Below the pieces are notes generated by a model, which searched no databases, was not told the DNA's origin, and saw only the letters and a list, made by a program, of their open reading frames with translations. Shown one piece after another: positions 8,925 through 18,747 of a stretch of 64,000 nucleotides of DNA (position 1 is its first letter; each line of letters opens with the position of its first letter). A program made the position numbers and the translations under genes. The DNA comes from VXPW01 sp965115815 (lineage in GTDB: Bacteria; Pseudomonadota; Alphaproteobacteria; TMED109): NCBI GenBank assembly GCA_965115815.1, contig OZ220465.1, positions 186,001 through 250,000 on the forward strand, read 5' to 3'.

Positions 8925-10741
8925 GTGCCCGCACCGAAAATGGTCATTTTGGCGGCCCTTCCGGCGAAATTTCGGGTTGGACCCACCCTCCGGGGCCTCC
9001 GGTCGCTCCGTTTCCAGGGGATTCCTGCCGATTCGTAGCGGCATCCGGGCTCTTCCCACCCAGAATCCGGACGCTAGGGCGAGCGGTTCCGTTCCCGCTC
9101 CCGGCGAGCTTCGCGGATGGGGTGGGGGCGCCGCTGTCAGGCGGCGCGTCTTCGTCGTCGTCGGGCTTGGGCCCGGGCCTGTCTCTGCAGCAGCAACCCG
9201 ATGCGGTGGACATTGAAGGCCACCATGGAGAGCGCCACCATCCGCGCAAAACCCTCCGCCCCATACGACAGGACCCGGTCCATGCCGCGCTGCTCGAGAT
9301 TATTGATGGCGGACTCCACGGCCGGATGCTGCCGGCGCATCTCCCGGAACGTCGGGTCGGCGACCCGTTTCCGGTCGGCCGGACCGAGTTTTCCCTTCTT
9401 CGGCAGCACGTTGTGATCCAGCAGTTCGTCCAGTGCGATCCGGTTGGAGGGACTGTGGAACCCCCGATCGAAGCTGCACAGGCGGAGGTCGGGGAAGCGG
9501 GCCTGGGCTTCCCGGATCATGGGCACGGCATGATCCACGTCTCCGCCTTCCCACAGGATCCGGGAGTGTAGGAGGAAGCCGTGCTGATCCTCCAGCACGG
9601 CCACCGGCACTCCGAGTTCCACCGGAACCCCGGCCTTGCCCTTCACACACCAGCGCGTGTGCTCCTCGAAGATCGAAAACACCTTCTCTTCCTGCGGGAT
9701 CTTCTCGCCTTTCAGCAGGCGGCGGTCCACTTGGTCGAGCTGCCTCCGGGCATGCTTGAGGTACGACTCGATCCGGAGAATCCTGGGGGCTCCGACGCCT
9801 TGCTCCCGAAGCGCGGGAACCGTCGCTTCCGCCCGTCGGACCTCCTCCCAGCAGGCGTCGAGGTACGCTTGGATCGGCCCCGGACGGGCCCGCCGGGTCC
9901 GCCGAACCTTCTGAAAGAGCCGCTGCAGCCTCCGGCTCCGATGCCGCCACTGCCGCCCTCCGGACACCCCCGCCCGCAGGGCTGAGCGGCCCGTCTCGCG
10001 CACCAGGCAACGCATCGCATCCCACAGCAGGTTGACGTCCGTCGGGAAGTGCACATCCGTCTTCACCACGAACGAATCACAGCGGCCCCGCAGGGGCTCC
10101 TTCGACGGGCGACCGCCCGGGCCGCTCTTCCGCTTCCGCTTCCGCTTCCGCACCAGCGCATGGCCGCTCTCCGCGATCAGCTGCAACACCTCCCCCAGCA
10201 CGTCCGGCGTCAGCAGGCTCACGTTGTGTACCACCGTGGGATACCGGTACCGGGTCTCGTCCCAGAAGCCGGAGTGTCCCAGAAACTTCCGAACGGTATG
10301 GTGTTGGTTCACCAGCTCGTGCAGACGATCGAAGTCACACCCCAGGACCTGCTTCAGGAGACCCATCACGAGGATCCTCCACAGCTCCATGCCGGGACGC
10401 CCTTTCGTGTGGGACACCTCGGGAAGGATCCCCTGCTCCAGGATCTCGAACAACCGGGCACGAACCGACCGGTCGGCATACACGTGCCGAAGCCCGAGCA
10501 GCAGCGGCGGAATGTCATCCCGCGAGCTCTCGTCGATCTCGATCTCCTCGATCGCAACCTGACCCAATTCCATCTGCAGGCGAATGACGTTTCGCATGGC
10601 AATTCTCGCGAAGATTCCCGAAAATCCGGCCGATTCTCGACCGCATCGGCCGATTCCCGCATCAAAGCGGGATTCTTCGTCCCCTCTATATCACGATTCC
10701 ACTTTCAGAGTCAAGCCATTGTACTTTTTCGGTGCGGGCAC
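8925..10741. mobile_element. ISNCY-type insertion sequence, copy 1
   Basis: A 1817-bp element with terminal inverted repeats GTGCCCGCACCGAAAA at the left and its complement at the right end. It is flanked on both sides by TAACTA (8919-8924 and 10742-10747). It contains one long minus-strand transposase gene. It lies inside the terminal repeat of IS66 copy A and directly next to copy 2, from which it differs by scattered substitutions. Confidence 0.9.
9137..10597 (-). CDS. ISNCY-type transposase, copy 1 (intact)
   Basis: A 486-residue transposase beginning MRNVIRLQMELGQ. Recognisable family segments are RPGMELWRILVMGLLKQVL and DFDRLHELVNQHHTVRKFLG near the N-terminus. A DSFVVKTDVHFPTDVNLLWD segment carries a likely catalytic Asp. 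EEKVFSIFEEHTRWCVKGKA, CSFDRGFHSPSNR and AVESAINNLEQRGMDRVLSY lie in the C-terminal half. The assignment to the ISNCY group is from memory of the family wording. The Lys/Arg run RKRKRKRKSG in the middle is two codons longer than in copy 2. It appears complete and could supply transposase to copy 2, to the MITE at 62.9 kb and to IS66-embedded relatives. Confidence 0.85.
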   Translation of the reverse strand: MRNVIRLQMELGQVAIEEIEIDESSRDDIPPLLLGLRHVYADRSVRARLFEILEQGILPEVSHTKGRPGMELWRILVMGLLKQVLGCDFDRLHELVNQHHTVRKFLGHSGFWDETRYRYPTVVHNVSLLTPDVLGEVLQLIAESGHALVRKRKRKRKSGPGGRPSKEPLRGRCDSFVVKTDVHFPTDVNLLWDAMRCLVRETGRSALRAGVSGGRQWRHRSRRLQRLFQKVRRTRRARPGPIQAYLDACWEEVRRAEATVPALREQGVGAPRILRIESYLKHARRQLDQVDRRLLKGEKIPQEEKVFSIFEEHTRWCVKGKAGVPVELGVPVAVLEDQHGFLLHSRILWEGGDVDHAVPMIREAQARFPDLRLCSFDRGFHSPSNRIALDELLDHNVLPKKGKLGPADRKRVADPTFREMRRQHPAVESAINNLEQRGMDRVLSYGAEGFARMVALSMVAFNVHRIGLLLQRQARAQARRRRRRAA

Positions 10742-10747
10742 TAACTA
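10742..10747. repeat. TAACTA spacer shared by the two ISNCY copies
   Basis: The same hexamer occurs at 8919-8924, 10742-10747 and 12561-12566, that is, at every border of the two tandem elements. It is part of the IS66 end sequence GTAACTACTCACC, so it is the target duplication. Confidence 0.9.
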
Positions 10748-12560
10748 GTGCCCGCACCGAAAATGGTCATTTTGGCGGCCCTTCCGGCGAAATTTCGGGT
10801 TGGACCCACCCTCCGGGGCCTCCGGTCGCTCCGTTTCCAAGGGATTCCTGCCGATTCGCAGCGGCATCCGGGCCCTTCCCACCCAGAATCCGGACGCCAG
10901 GGCGAGCGGTTCCGTTCCCGCTCCCGGCGGGCTTCGCGGACGGGGTGGAGGGGCGCCGCCGTCAGGCGGCGCGTCTTCGTCGTCGTCGGGCTTGGGCCCG
11001 GGCCTGTCTCTGCAGCAGCAACCCGATGCGGTGGACATTGAAGGCCACCATGGAGAGCGCCACCATCCGCGCAAAACCCTCCGCCCCCTACGACCGGACC
11101 CGGTCCCTGCCGCGCTGCTCGAGATTATTGATGGCGGACTCCACGGCCGGATGCTGCCGGCGCATCTCCCGGAACGTCGGGTCGGCGGCCCGTTTCCGGT
11201 CGGCCGGACCGAGTTTTCCCTTCTTCGGAAGCACGTTGTGATCCAGCAGTTCGTCCAGTGCGATCCGGTTGGAGGGACTGTGGAACCCCCGATCGAAGCT
11301 GCACAGGCGGAGGTCGGGGAAGCGGGCCTGCGCTTCCCGGATCATGGGTACGGCATGATCCACGTCTCCGCCTTCCCACAGGATCCGGGAGTGTAGGAGG
11401 AAGCCGTGCTGGTCCTCCAGCACGGCCACCGGCACTCCGAGTTCCACCGGAACCCCGGCCTTGCCCTTCACACACCCGCGCGTGTGCTCCTCGAAGATCG
11501 AAACCACCTTCTCTTCCTGCGGGATCTTCTCGCCTTTCCGCAGGCGGCGGTCCACTGGGTCGAGCTGCCTCCGGGCAGGCTTGAGGTACGACTCGATCCG
11601 GAGAATCCTGGGGGCTCCGACGCCTTGCTCTCGAAGCGCAGGAACCGTCGCTTCCGCCCGTCGGACCTCCTCCCAGCAGGCGTCGAGGTACGCCTGGATC
11701 GGCCCCGGACGGGCCCGCCGGGTCCGCCGAACCTTCTGAAAGAGCCGCTGCAGCCTCCGGCTCCGATGCCGCCACTGCCGCCCTCCGGACACCCCCGCCC
11801 GCAGGGCTGAGCGGCCCGTCTCGCGCACCAGGCAACGCATCGCATCCCACAGCAGGTTAACGTCCGTCGGGAAGTGCACATCCGTCTTCACCACGAACGA
11901 ATCACAGCGGCCCCGCAGGGGCTCCTCCGACGGGCGACCGCCCGGGCCGCTCTTCCGCTTCCGCTTCCGCACCAGCGCATGGCCGCTCTCCGCGATCAGC
12001 TGCAACACCTCTCCCAGCACGTCCGGCGTCAGCAGGCTCACGTTGTGTACCACCGTGGGATACCGGTACCGGGTCTCGTCCCAGAAGTTGGAGTGTCCCA
12101 GAAACTTCCGAACGGTATGGTGTTGGTTCACCAGCTCGTGCAGACGATCGAAGTCACACCCCAGGACCTGCTTCAGGAGACCCATCACGAGGATCCTCCA
12201 CAGCTCCATGCCGGGACGCCCTTTCGTGTGGGACACCTCGGGAAGGATCCCCTGCTCCAGGATCTCGAACAACCGGGCACGAACCGACCGGTCGGCATAC
12301 ACGTGCCGAAGCCCAAGCAGCAGCGGCGGAATGTCATCCCGCGAGCTCTCGTCGATCTCGATCTCCTCGATCGCAACCTGACCCAATTCCATCTGCAGGC
12401 GAATGACGTTTCGCATGGCAATTCTCGCGAAGATTCCCGAAAATCCGGCCGATTCTCGACCTCATCGGCCGATTCCCGCATCAAAGCGGGATTCTTCGTC
12501 CCCTCTATATCACGATTCCACTTTCAGAGTCAAACCATTGTACTTTTTCGGTGCGGGCAC
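10748..12560. mobile_element. ISNCY-type insertion sequence, copy 2
   Basis: A 1813-bp element with the same terminal repeats and orientation as copy 1 and flanked by TAACTA. It is very similar to copy 1 throughout. Its transposase gene has a premature amber codon. Confidence 0.9.
10962..12416 (-). pseudogene. ISNCY-type transposase, copy 2 (premature stop)
   Basis: The reading matches copy 1 from MRNVIRLQ to EQRGRDRVRS. There the Tyr codon of copy 1 (TAT) is TAG at about 11088-11090, so translation ends at 442 residues and the last 43 or so residues are lost. Other differences include a two-codon deletion in the Lys/Arg run and scattered substitutions such as QVDRRLLKG to PVDRRLRKG. Beyond the stop the frame remains open to 10962, as in copy 1, so the mutation is recent. 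Confidence 0.85.
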
Positions 12561-12567
12561 TAACTAC

Positions 12568-14046
12568 TCACCCCTTGTTGGGGTCGGGTTGGCCGTAGTG
12601 CTCGTTGAGGATGTCTGCGGCCTTTCCGTTGAGGGCGATGTGGATGGCGACGAGAGGGTTGTAGCCGAGTGCCTCCATGGAGGTGAGGAAGCTGGAGCCT
12701 CGGCACCATGCGGTTGCGTGGAGCATGGTGCGGAACCATCCGGACACCTTGATCTTGACCTTGGTCATTCGGATCTTCGGTTCTCCGGCATGGTGGGTGA
12801 AGCTGACGTCGGGGTCCTTCATGAAGCGGAGGACGGACGTCTCGTGTTTCATGAGACGTTCATGCAGGTTGTGGGCGTCGGACTTTGCGATGCGTCCCCG
12901 GGTTCCTTTCGTCCGCGGCGGGATATCGGGCAACTCCTTGGCGCCTTGGGTGAGGAGGGTGCGGTAGCGCGTGCGCACGGCCCGGCGGTCGGTCTCGTTC
13001 AAGGCCTTGGATGCGCTCTGGCCGACCCTGTGGCAGACCTCGCGCAGCCGGCTCTTCATCCATCGCGCCCAGCGGTAGCCGTGGGACTCGACGACGAAGG
13101 CCAGTTCGCGCAGCAGGTGGCTGCCGCACAGCTGGTGGCGGCACTGCTCGTAGCCCCTGTACGCAGCCCAGCAGTCGTGGACCCGGACGCCCTGGTAGCG
13201 CGGGAGGATGCCGATCTCTTCGATCGCCTCCCGACCGCGCTTGCGGTGCGGGAACTTCACGGTCAGGGTCCCGTCGGTGACGACAGGGAGCCATTGGGTC
13301 TTGCCGGCGACCCGGAATCCGGTCTCATCGACCTGCAAGGCCGGGCGTTGCAGGAGATGGGCCACGGCGACCTCCTCCCAAGATGCGAGCGCATCCTGAA
13401 AGCGCCGGACCTAGCCGAGGCAGGTCGCCTCGGAGAGCCTGATGCCGGAGATCGCGTGCACGAGCGAGACGGCACGGCGCAGGGACAGCATCTGGGCGAT
13501 CCGCAGGTTGAGGACCAAGGCCTGGATGCGGACACCGTACTGCACGGGCCCCGGCATGAGGTCTGGGAACCGGCCCTTGGTCCGGGCCCGGCACTTCGGG
13601 CATTCCTTGATCTCGGCGTCGACGCGGCGCTCGACGACTTCGAACCCGAGGTCGTAGAGGACGCGGCGCTCCCGATCGACGGGGTCGACGTCGTCGAGGT
13701 CGGCGCCGCAGGCGTCGCAGGCATCGATGGTGATCGTCTCCTGGACGGGGGTCGTGCGCCGGGGGCCGCCCGTCTGCGGGTTCGGCTTCGGGCCCTTGCC
13801 GGGGCTCCCGGTGCGCCGCGCGCTCTCGTCCTTGTCCATCTGGGACGGCGGCAGACCGGAGTTCCGACTCGTCTTGCGCGTGGTCTTCTCCATGAGCACG
13901 GCCAGCAGCAGCTGTAGCAGCATCAGCAGGCCGCGGAAGAGCGCCTCGCACTCCGGGTGGACCGTGCCTTGCGTGCGGAGATCCTGGAACCGCTTCTGGA
14001 AGGCGTCGACCTCCTGGCGCAGGGATGTGCCGGCGACGCTCGTCAT
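12568..14046 (-). pseudogene. IS66-family transposase, copy A (amber stop)
   Basis: This is the same 1479-nt gene as the intact copy at 19065-20543. The codon that is TAT (Tyr of CLGYVRRFQDAL) in copy B is TAG here (complement of 13411-13413), splitting it into an N-terminal 211-residue part and a C-terminal part. Several otherwise conserved positions have also drifted. The catalytic-region segment HVDETGFRVAGKTQW reads QVDETGFRVAGKTQW, and SFTNNAGEQKIRMTK reads SFTHHAGEPKIRMTK. It is therefore probably inactive. Confidence 0.88.
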
Positions 14047-14462
14047 CCCGACGCCTCCACCGCCCGGACGGCCGCCCGCACGGCGAACCGCTCGCCTTCG
14101 GGCATCGTCCGGTAGCGCCGCGCCGGCGGCGGGCGCGTCAGGATGCCGCGGCGCTCCAAGGTCTCCAGCATCCCGAGGCCGGCCCCGACCCTGGAGCCGC
14201 CCTTCGCGGTCGTCCCGTGAAGGGGCTCGCAGAGGGTCTTCGCCCGCTCGGTGCGGCGGCAGGGGGAACACCGACCCACGGTCTCCCGGACCTCCGCGAT
14301 CGGCTGGCGGGTCCGGCGGCGTCTCGAACAGGGGGTCGACTTCAGGTCGATGATTCGCGGGTCCATGGGGATTCCCGCAGCCACGATTCGACGACATCGT
14401 GCGAATCGGCGGGCGCTTGTCAAGCGGTGCGTGGACGACCCGCCCATGCACCGAAACGTCAC
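14043..14462 (-). CDS. IS66 accessory ORF with DUF4338-N-like segment (copy A, 139 residues)
   Basis: It overlaps the transposase start by ATGA, so the two are translationally coupled. The central segment IAEVRETVGRCSPCRRTE, followed by AKTLCEPLHGTTAKGG and then GLGMLETLERRGILTRPPPARR, resembles the small winged-helix-like N-terminal domain that precedes DUF4338 (DruA-like) proteins and related transposase helpers. Copy B (18748-19068) lacks 33 residues of this segment. An upstream RBS-like GGAGG lies before MTFRCMGG. A role as DNA-binding helper of the transposase is an inference. Confidence 0.6.
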   Translation of the reverse strand: MTFRCMGGSSTHRLTSARRFARCRRIVAAGIPMDPRIIDLKSTPCSRRRRTRQPIAEVRETVGRCSPCRRTERAKTLCEPLHGTTAKGGSRVGAGLGMLETLERRGILTRPPPARRYRTMPEGERFAVRAAVRAVEASG

Positions 14463-14930
14463 CTCCTATCCAAGGCTTGCCGGTATGGGAAAACCGCCGT
14501 CACCGCGACGCACAGATCCGAATGCCCTTGCCCCGCCGGGCGATCGACCCGTCGTCGCCGTCGATCCCTACCCGGCCGCCATCCACACCTCCGACGCGGT
14601 CCGCCCCGATGGCCCATCTTGGAGAGGGTCCCTCCTAGCAACGTCAAGCGCAGATCTCCGGCGGAGGGGAACGGCAGCCCACGGAACCCGCTCCACCGCA
14701 CCGCACGGCGGACCCGCGACGTCCCGCGCGGGGTGCCCGGTCGCGTTGCGGACCCCTCCCCACAAGGCCGGAACGGGGAGCGGCAGCCGAAGATCGACCC
14801 ACTTCTTGTCAGACGGACCCCGTGCATCCGGTCCTCGGCCGCAAGCGAGTGAAAGGGGCACGGAACCATGCCGGATCCGAACCCGTCAGGAAAAACGATT
14901 CGTCATCAGTAGGGGGGGGTGAGTAGATAC
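14463..14930. other. 5-prime non-coding part of IS66 copy A
   Basis: About 470 bp between the accessory ORF and the right IS end. It is conserved with 18280-18747 in copy B. A 136-codon open frame exists in both copies, but its middle part drifts in frame relative to the other copy, so I do not treat it as a gene. A poly-G run (14912-14919) lies next to the terminal repeat. Confidence 0.5.
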
Positions 14931-14938
14931 GGAGCGGC
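14931..14938. repeat. 8-bp target duplication GGAGCGGC of IS66 copy A (right)
   Basis: Matches 8910-8917 exactly. Confidence 0.9.
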
Positions 14939-15190
14939 ATCCACAGCAAGCCGATGCGCTTGTTGCCGACGGAAACAGGTACGCTCTTCGACAATGACAT
15001 GCAGCAGATGCGACGCTGCCTTCCCGTGCGAGCGTGAATGACGGCTTCCTCGAACACGGTTTGCTCCGTGTTGCCGGGAATCCGGCAGTCGGGCTTGCCA
15101 CGGAGACTGCCGAACCGCGATTGAGACTTCGCTACGCACCTTTGACTCCCGTCGGATTTCGGCAAGCGTTCCGATGGCGCGATCGGGCAT
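14931..15190 (-). pseudogene. N-terminal part of an unrecognised ORF split by IS66 copy A
   Basis: Begins MPDRAIGTLAEIRRESKV and includes HLLHVIVEERTCFRRQQAHR before the IS junction. Removal of IS66 copy A makes it continuous with 8815-8917. I do not recognise a family. Because an IS duplication falls inside it and the frame continues, it is worth recording, but in GC-rich DNA an open frame of this length may mean nothing. Confidence 0.3.
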
Positions 15191-15299
15191 CTTGGTTGAA
15201 GGCTGAACGCCAAGGGTGTCAGCAGGGGAGACGGACGTTGGTCATGACCCAGTGGATGGCGTCCGTCTGCCGGCGGTCTTGCCTCACGCATGTCCGCCG

Positions 15300-15396
15300 G
15301 CACTCCGCCCCGGTGGGCTGCTGCCGCTTGCAGGGGGAGGCTATTCCGCAGAGCGAGAAGGAGTGCCCGATCTTCGAGGAGCACACGCGCAGATGA
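15300..15396 (+). pseudogene. ISNCY-type transposase remnant
   Basis: The plus strand reads GEAIPQSEKECPIFEEHTRR. This matches the segment GEKIPQSEKVFSIFEEHTRW of the ISNCY copy at 63345-64000 and the equivalent part of copies 1 and 2. Only this short block is recognisable; flanking codons have decayed. It is a separate, older insertion. Confidence 0.65.
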
Positions 15397-16114
15397 AGTT
15401 CGAGGGAACGGGAATCGTTCGCTCTAGTACTTCGGTGTCCCGTTCGAAGAATCCCGATTCAGCGACGAGACTGCAAGTACCCTTGCTGAGGTGACCAACC
15501 CGATTCCGCCGTGGTGTTACCCGACCCGACCATTCTTCGGACAGGTCAGTCGAAGCGATCGTTCTCGGTCGGATCCCGGTTCCGAGAGAGGTTCTATCCG
15601 ACGCTCGAACATCAACCTGTCGGCGCCGTCGGCATCGACCTCTGCTCCAAGGGGCCTCTTCCCCCAAGGGAAGAGCGGAATTCCGCGCTGATTGCGGTGC
15701 AGAGGACACGCACCGACCCCTGTCTCGAGGGAAGAGCGCCGGCGTGAGCCGACCGGGGACGGAGACCGGAGTCCGCTCACCGGTGAACTGGTCTCGGTCG
15801 GCCCTGTTCCCCGACCGATTCCGGGATCAGAAGAGGTTCTGGCCGGTGCCTGGGCACAGTCCCGGACCGGCCTTTGCCGTTCGGGGCATCAAGCCCTGTT
15901 TCACGAGAGCTTTGGCGACAGGACCGGCCGCAGGCCGGACGGCCAACGGGTACGTTTTGGCGGGCGAATCTCTCACGTCCATCAGGAGAAACGAGTCTTG
16001 CCTACCAACTCTGCCGGGAACGGAAGTTCCGCGGTCGGCCGCCGTTCGCGACTGCCGTCCGTCAAGCATCTGCGGACAGCTGCGGACGTACACGCCCTGC
16101 CGGATAATCCGGTG
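15397..16114. other. stretch without a recognised gene upstream of the integrase
   Basis: The integrase frame is open back to 15692 but its upstream codons show no family wording. Nothing else is recognised on either strand. Confidence 0.4.
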
Positions 16115-17362
16115 ATGCTCAAGCTGTTGCTGATGGAGGCCGTGTGTCGGGGCAGGCAACCGGCCGGCCTCAACCCGGGGCGTCTAGGGCCCGGCCGTCA
16201 CTATGTCGGAGACGGAACGGGCCTGTTCATTGAAGTAACGGAAAAAAGGAGGGTGTCCTTCGGCCAGCGGCTGCGCATTGCCGGTACCGGCAAGCGGATC
16301 GAACTGGGCCTTGGTTCGTGGCCCGCATTCCGCCTGGAGGAGGCAAGAGATCGGGCCGTCTCCCATCAGCGAATGGCGAGGCAGGGCCGGCATCCGGCAC
16401 AAACGGAATGGGAAGTACCGACCATTGCCGAGGCTGCCGAGCAGTTTTTCTGCGAATTTGCCGCAGCATGGGTGGGGCGCACCACCGAGCACGCGTATCG
16501 GACGAGCTTCGCCAAGCACGTGTCTCCGGTTCTCGGCAAGTTGCGCGTCGACCGGGTCAGGCGATCGGATCTTGCAGCCGCCGTGAAGCCGGCATGGATC
16601 GCGCATCGACGGGTCGGACGCGATTTGCTGCGGGTGCTTCGCGGTACGTTCCGATGGGTGCGGGCACGTGGTTTTCGGGACGATCTGCCGACCGACGGGG
16701 TCGAGGACCTGCTGCCGCGGATCGAGCGCGAAGAGCGACATCACGCAGCGTTGGACCATGCCGAAATTCCGGAAGCCGTCTCAAGGGCGCGAAGGTTCCG
16801 GAGCATTGTCCACCGGGTAAGGCCGAGTGACGCGGTGGTCGCACTGGCATTCGAGATGGTGATCCTCACAGGGCTGCGGCGTCAGGAGCTGGTGGGCATC
16901 CTCTGGAGCGAAATTGACGAGCAGGAGCGCTTGCTGACAATCGGGGCCGCTCGGATGAAGAAGAAAACGAAGGCGCACAAGGTTCCGTTGTCGAGCGCGG
17001 CCATGGACGTGCTGCGGCGCGTGCACGAACTGAACGTGAGCAGGGACGGCGCCAACGGGCACGTGTTCGCGTATTGCGAACCGAGCGGTGATCGTGGGAC
17101 CATCAAGCACATTTCGCCTCATGCGCTATCCAGATTCCTGCGGCGCCTCGGGCTGGAAGGAACCTTGCACGGATTCCGCAGCACGTTTGACGACTGGGCG
17201 ACCGAGAAGGGCACGGATGCCCAAGTCGTGGAACGGACGCTGGGGCATGTGGTCAGGAGCAAGGTACGACGAGCCTATTCGCGGACGGAATTGCTGGATC
17301 GGCGCAGGGAACTGCTGGAGGTGTGGGGACAGTACGCTGCTCCGCCCTGCGGCAGAGGCTGA
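16115..17362 (+). CDS. tyrosine-type site-specific integrase
   Basis: A P4-type integrase of about 415 residues. The N-terminal DUF4102-like domain has YVGDGTGLFIEVTEKR, then FGQRLRIAGTGKRIELGLGS and RLEEARDRA. A core-binding SAM-like domain follows (TIAEAAEQFF). The catalytic domain has Arg in ILTGLRRQELVGILWSEID, a Lys-bearing beta turn around MKKKTKAHKVPLS, HGFRSTFDDWATE (His-x-x-Arg), ERTLGHV and Tyr in RRAYSRTELLDRR. The start is uncertain because the frame is open upstream; MLKLLLMEAV at 16115 is the nearest ATG to the conserved region. No tRNA gene or att site was found next to it. Confidence 0.85.
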   Translation: MLKLLLMEAVCRGRQPAGLNPGRLGPGRHYVGDGTGLFIEVTEKRRVSFGQRLRIAGTGKRIELGLGSWPAFRLEEARDRAVSHQRMARQGRHPAQTEWEVPTIAEAAEQFFCEFAAAWVGRTTEHAYRTSFAKHVSPVLGKLRVDRVRRSDLAAAVKPAWIAHRRVGRDLLRVLRGTFRWVRARGFRDDLPTDGVEDLLPRIEREERHHAALDHAEIPEAVSRARRFRSIVHRVRPSDAVVALAFEMVILTGLRRQELVGILWSEIDEQERLLTIGAARMKKKTKAHKVPLSSAAMDVLRRVHELNVSRDGANGHVFAYCEPSGDRGTIKHISPHALSRFLRRLGLEGTLHGFRSTFDDWATEKGTDAQVVERTLGHVVRSKVRRAYSRTELLDRRRELLEVWGQYAAPPCGRG

Positions 17363-17816
17363 CCGGTCGGTGCCGACCCATGCGGGGGTCGGGACCGTCA
17401 ACGGCATCAGACCCCCACATTGACCCCGCCAGTGCGTTCGAGCGACTGCCGGAACCGTGCGACGTTTCCGGGCGTGCACGTCATCTCGGCAGCGGAACCC
17501 GTCTTCGAAGGGATGGACAAATGACACTTGGTCGTGGAGAGCATTGAATGTACTGATATTCGTTCGGGGAAAACGACCGTTGTTGCCCGGAATCCCGGTT
17601 GTCTGGATACTCCATTCCGGCCGCCCCTTCGGGGGAAACCGTGGATGTGCAGGCAACAGGGTCGATGCGCACGACCGGAAGCAGTGTCCGGTGGCGAGAT
17701 TCGGAAGCCGGACGGACGGGACATGAAGAAGAGAGTCGTTCAAGTAATGTAATCAGTGCTCTGGGTCCGGGAGGATCCTACAAACGCGAGAACGTACTTC
17801 GGCGCATAGCGCACGC
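17363..17816. other. stretch without a recognised gene
   Basis: Lies between the integrase and the truncated 5-prime end of the porin relic. I see no promoter or signal-peptide coding sequence for the porin here, which indicates that its true 5-prime end was lost. Confidence 0.4.
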
Positions 17817-18279
17817 GCGGGAACCGCGAACGCGGACGCGGACGCAACAGACGGAGTCACGGTGGGCGGCCTAGTCGAAGTGATTGGCGGAACGTCCGAT
17901 CGCAATAAGGAAGCACTTCCTGGCACCGATGGACTTTCCCGAGGCCTGTTTAGCCGCATTATCGTGGATTACGACCGGACACTGGACAACGGCTTGCAGG
18001 TCAGCGGAAACATATCCCATCGACTCGACCAACAGTCTGCTGCCGCTCCTGACGTTCTTTCGCTCAGCGTGGGTGGGGGTTTTGGAACGATTACTGCCGG
18101 CGCCGCCGCAGCAGCGCCCTGTGCGCTCATGCCACGTATCATTGCCTTTGTCCCCGGTGGCGCGAATGCGACCTGGTACACCCTCTTTTCCGGTCTTTCT
18201 GATGTCCTTCCCGGCCAGAACGTCACGTTCTCTGAGGCAAATTACTGCGGCACTTCGGAGAGCATTTCCTACCAAACCC
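17817..18279 (+). pseudogene. porin pseudogene, N-terminal part (split by IS66 copy B)
   Basis: From about 17817 the plus strand reads AGTANADADATDGVTVGG and continues GLVEVIGGTSD, LSRGLFSRIIVDYDRTLDNG, LSVGGGFGTITAGAAAAAPC, FVPGGANATWYTLFSG and NYCGTSESISYQT up to the IS. The intact paralogue at 22210-23295 has the same blocks in the same order. The signal peptide and start codon are absent: the similarity begins exactly at the end of the signal region. With the IS66 insertion downstream, it is doubly broken. Confidence 0.88.
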
Positions 18280-18747
18280 GTATCTACTCACCCCCCCCTA
18301 CTGATGACGAATCGTTTTTCCTGACGGGTTCGGATCCGGCATGGTTCCGTGCCCCTTTCCCTCGCTCGCGGCCGAGGACCGGATGCACGGGGTTCGGCTG
18401 ACAAGAAGTGGGTCGATCTTCGGCTTCCGCTCCCCGTTCCGGCCTTGTGGGGAGGGGTCCGCAACGCGACCGGGCCCCTCGCGCGGAGGTCGCGGGTCCG
18501 CGCCCTGCGGTCCGGTGGAGCGGGTTCCGTGGGCTGCCGTTCCCCTTCGCCGGAGATCTGCGCTTGACGTTGTAGGAGGGACCCTCTCCAAGATGGGCCA
18601 TCGGGGCGGACCGCGTCGGAGGTGTGGATGGCGGCCGGGTAGGGATCGAAGGCGCCGACGGGTCGATCGCCCGGCGGGGCAAGGGCATTCGGATAGGTGC
18701 GTCGAGGTGACGGCGGTGTTCCCATACCGGCAGGCCTTGGATAGGAG

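Larger units (their letters stand above)
8918..14930. mobile_element. IS66-family element copy A, carrying two nested ISNCY elements
   Basis: The outer ends read GTAACTACTCACC (left, split by the nested elements after GTAACTA) and GTATCTACTCACC as the complement of the right end. They are flanked by GGAGCGGC on both sides. Without the nested elements (8925-12560 and one TAACTA) the IS is 2371 bp. That is exactly 99 bp longer than copy B at 18280-20551, and the 99 bp correspond to a 33-residue difference in the accessory ORF. The transposase here has an amber stop, so copy A is likely non-autonomous. Confidence 0.9.

Noticed and set aside
14459..14869. 136-residue ORF in the 5-prime part of both IS66 copies
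   Set aside because: The reading diverges in frame between the two copies in its middle, as expected for non-coding DNA.
15692..16114. 140-residue N-terminal extension of the integrase
   Set aside because: The upstream codons show no integrase wording, and the DUF4102-like domain begins only after 16115.
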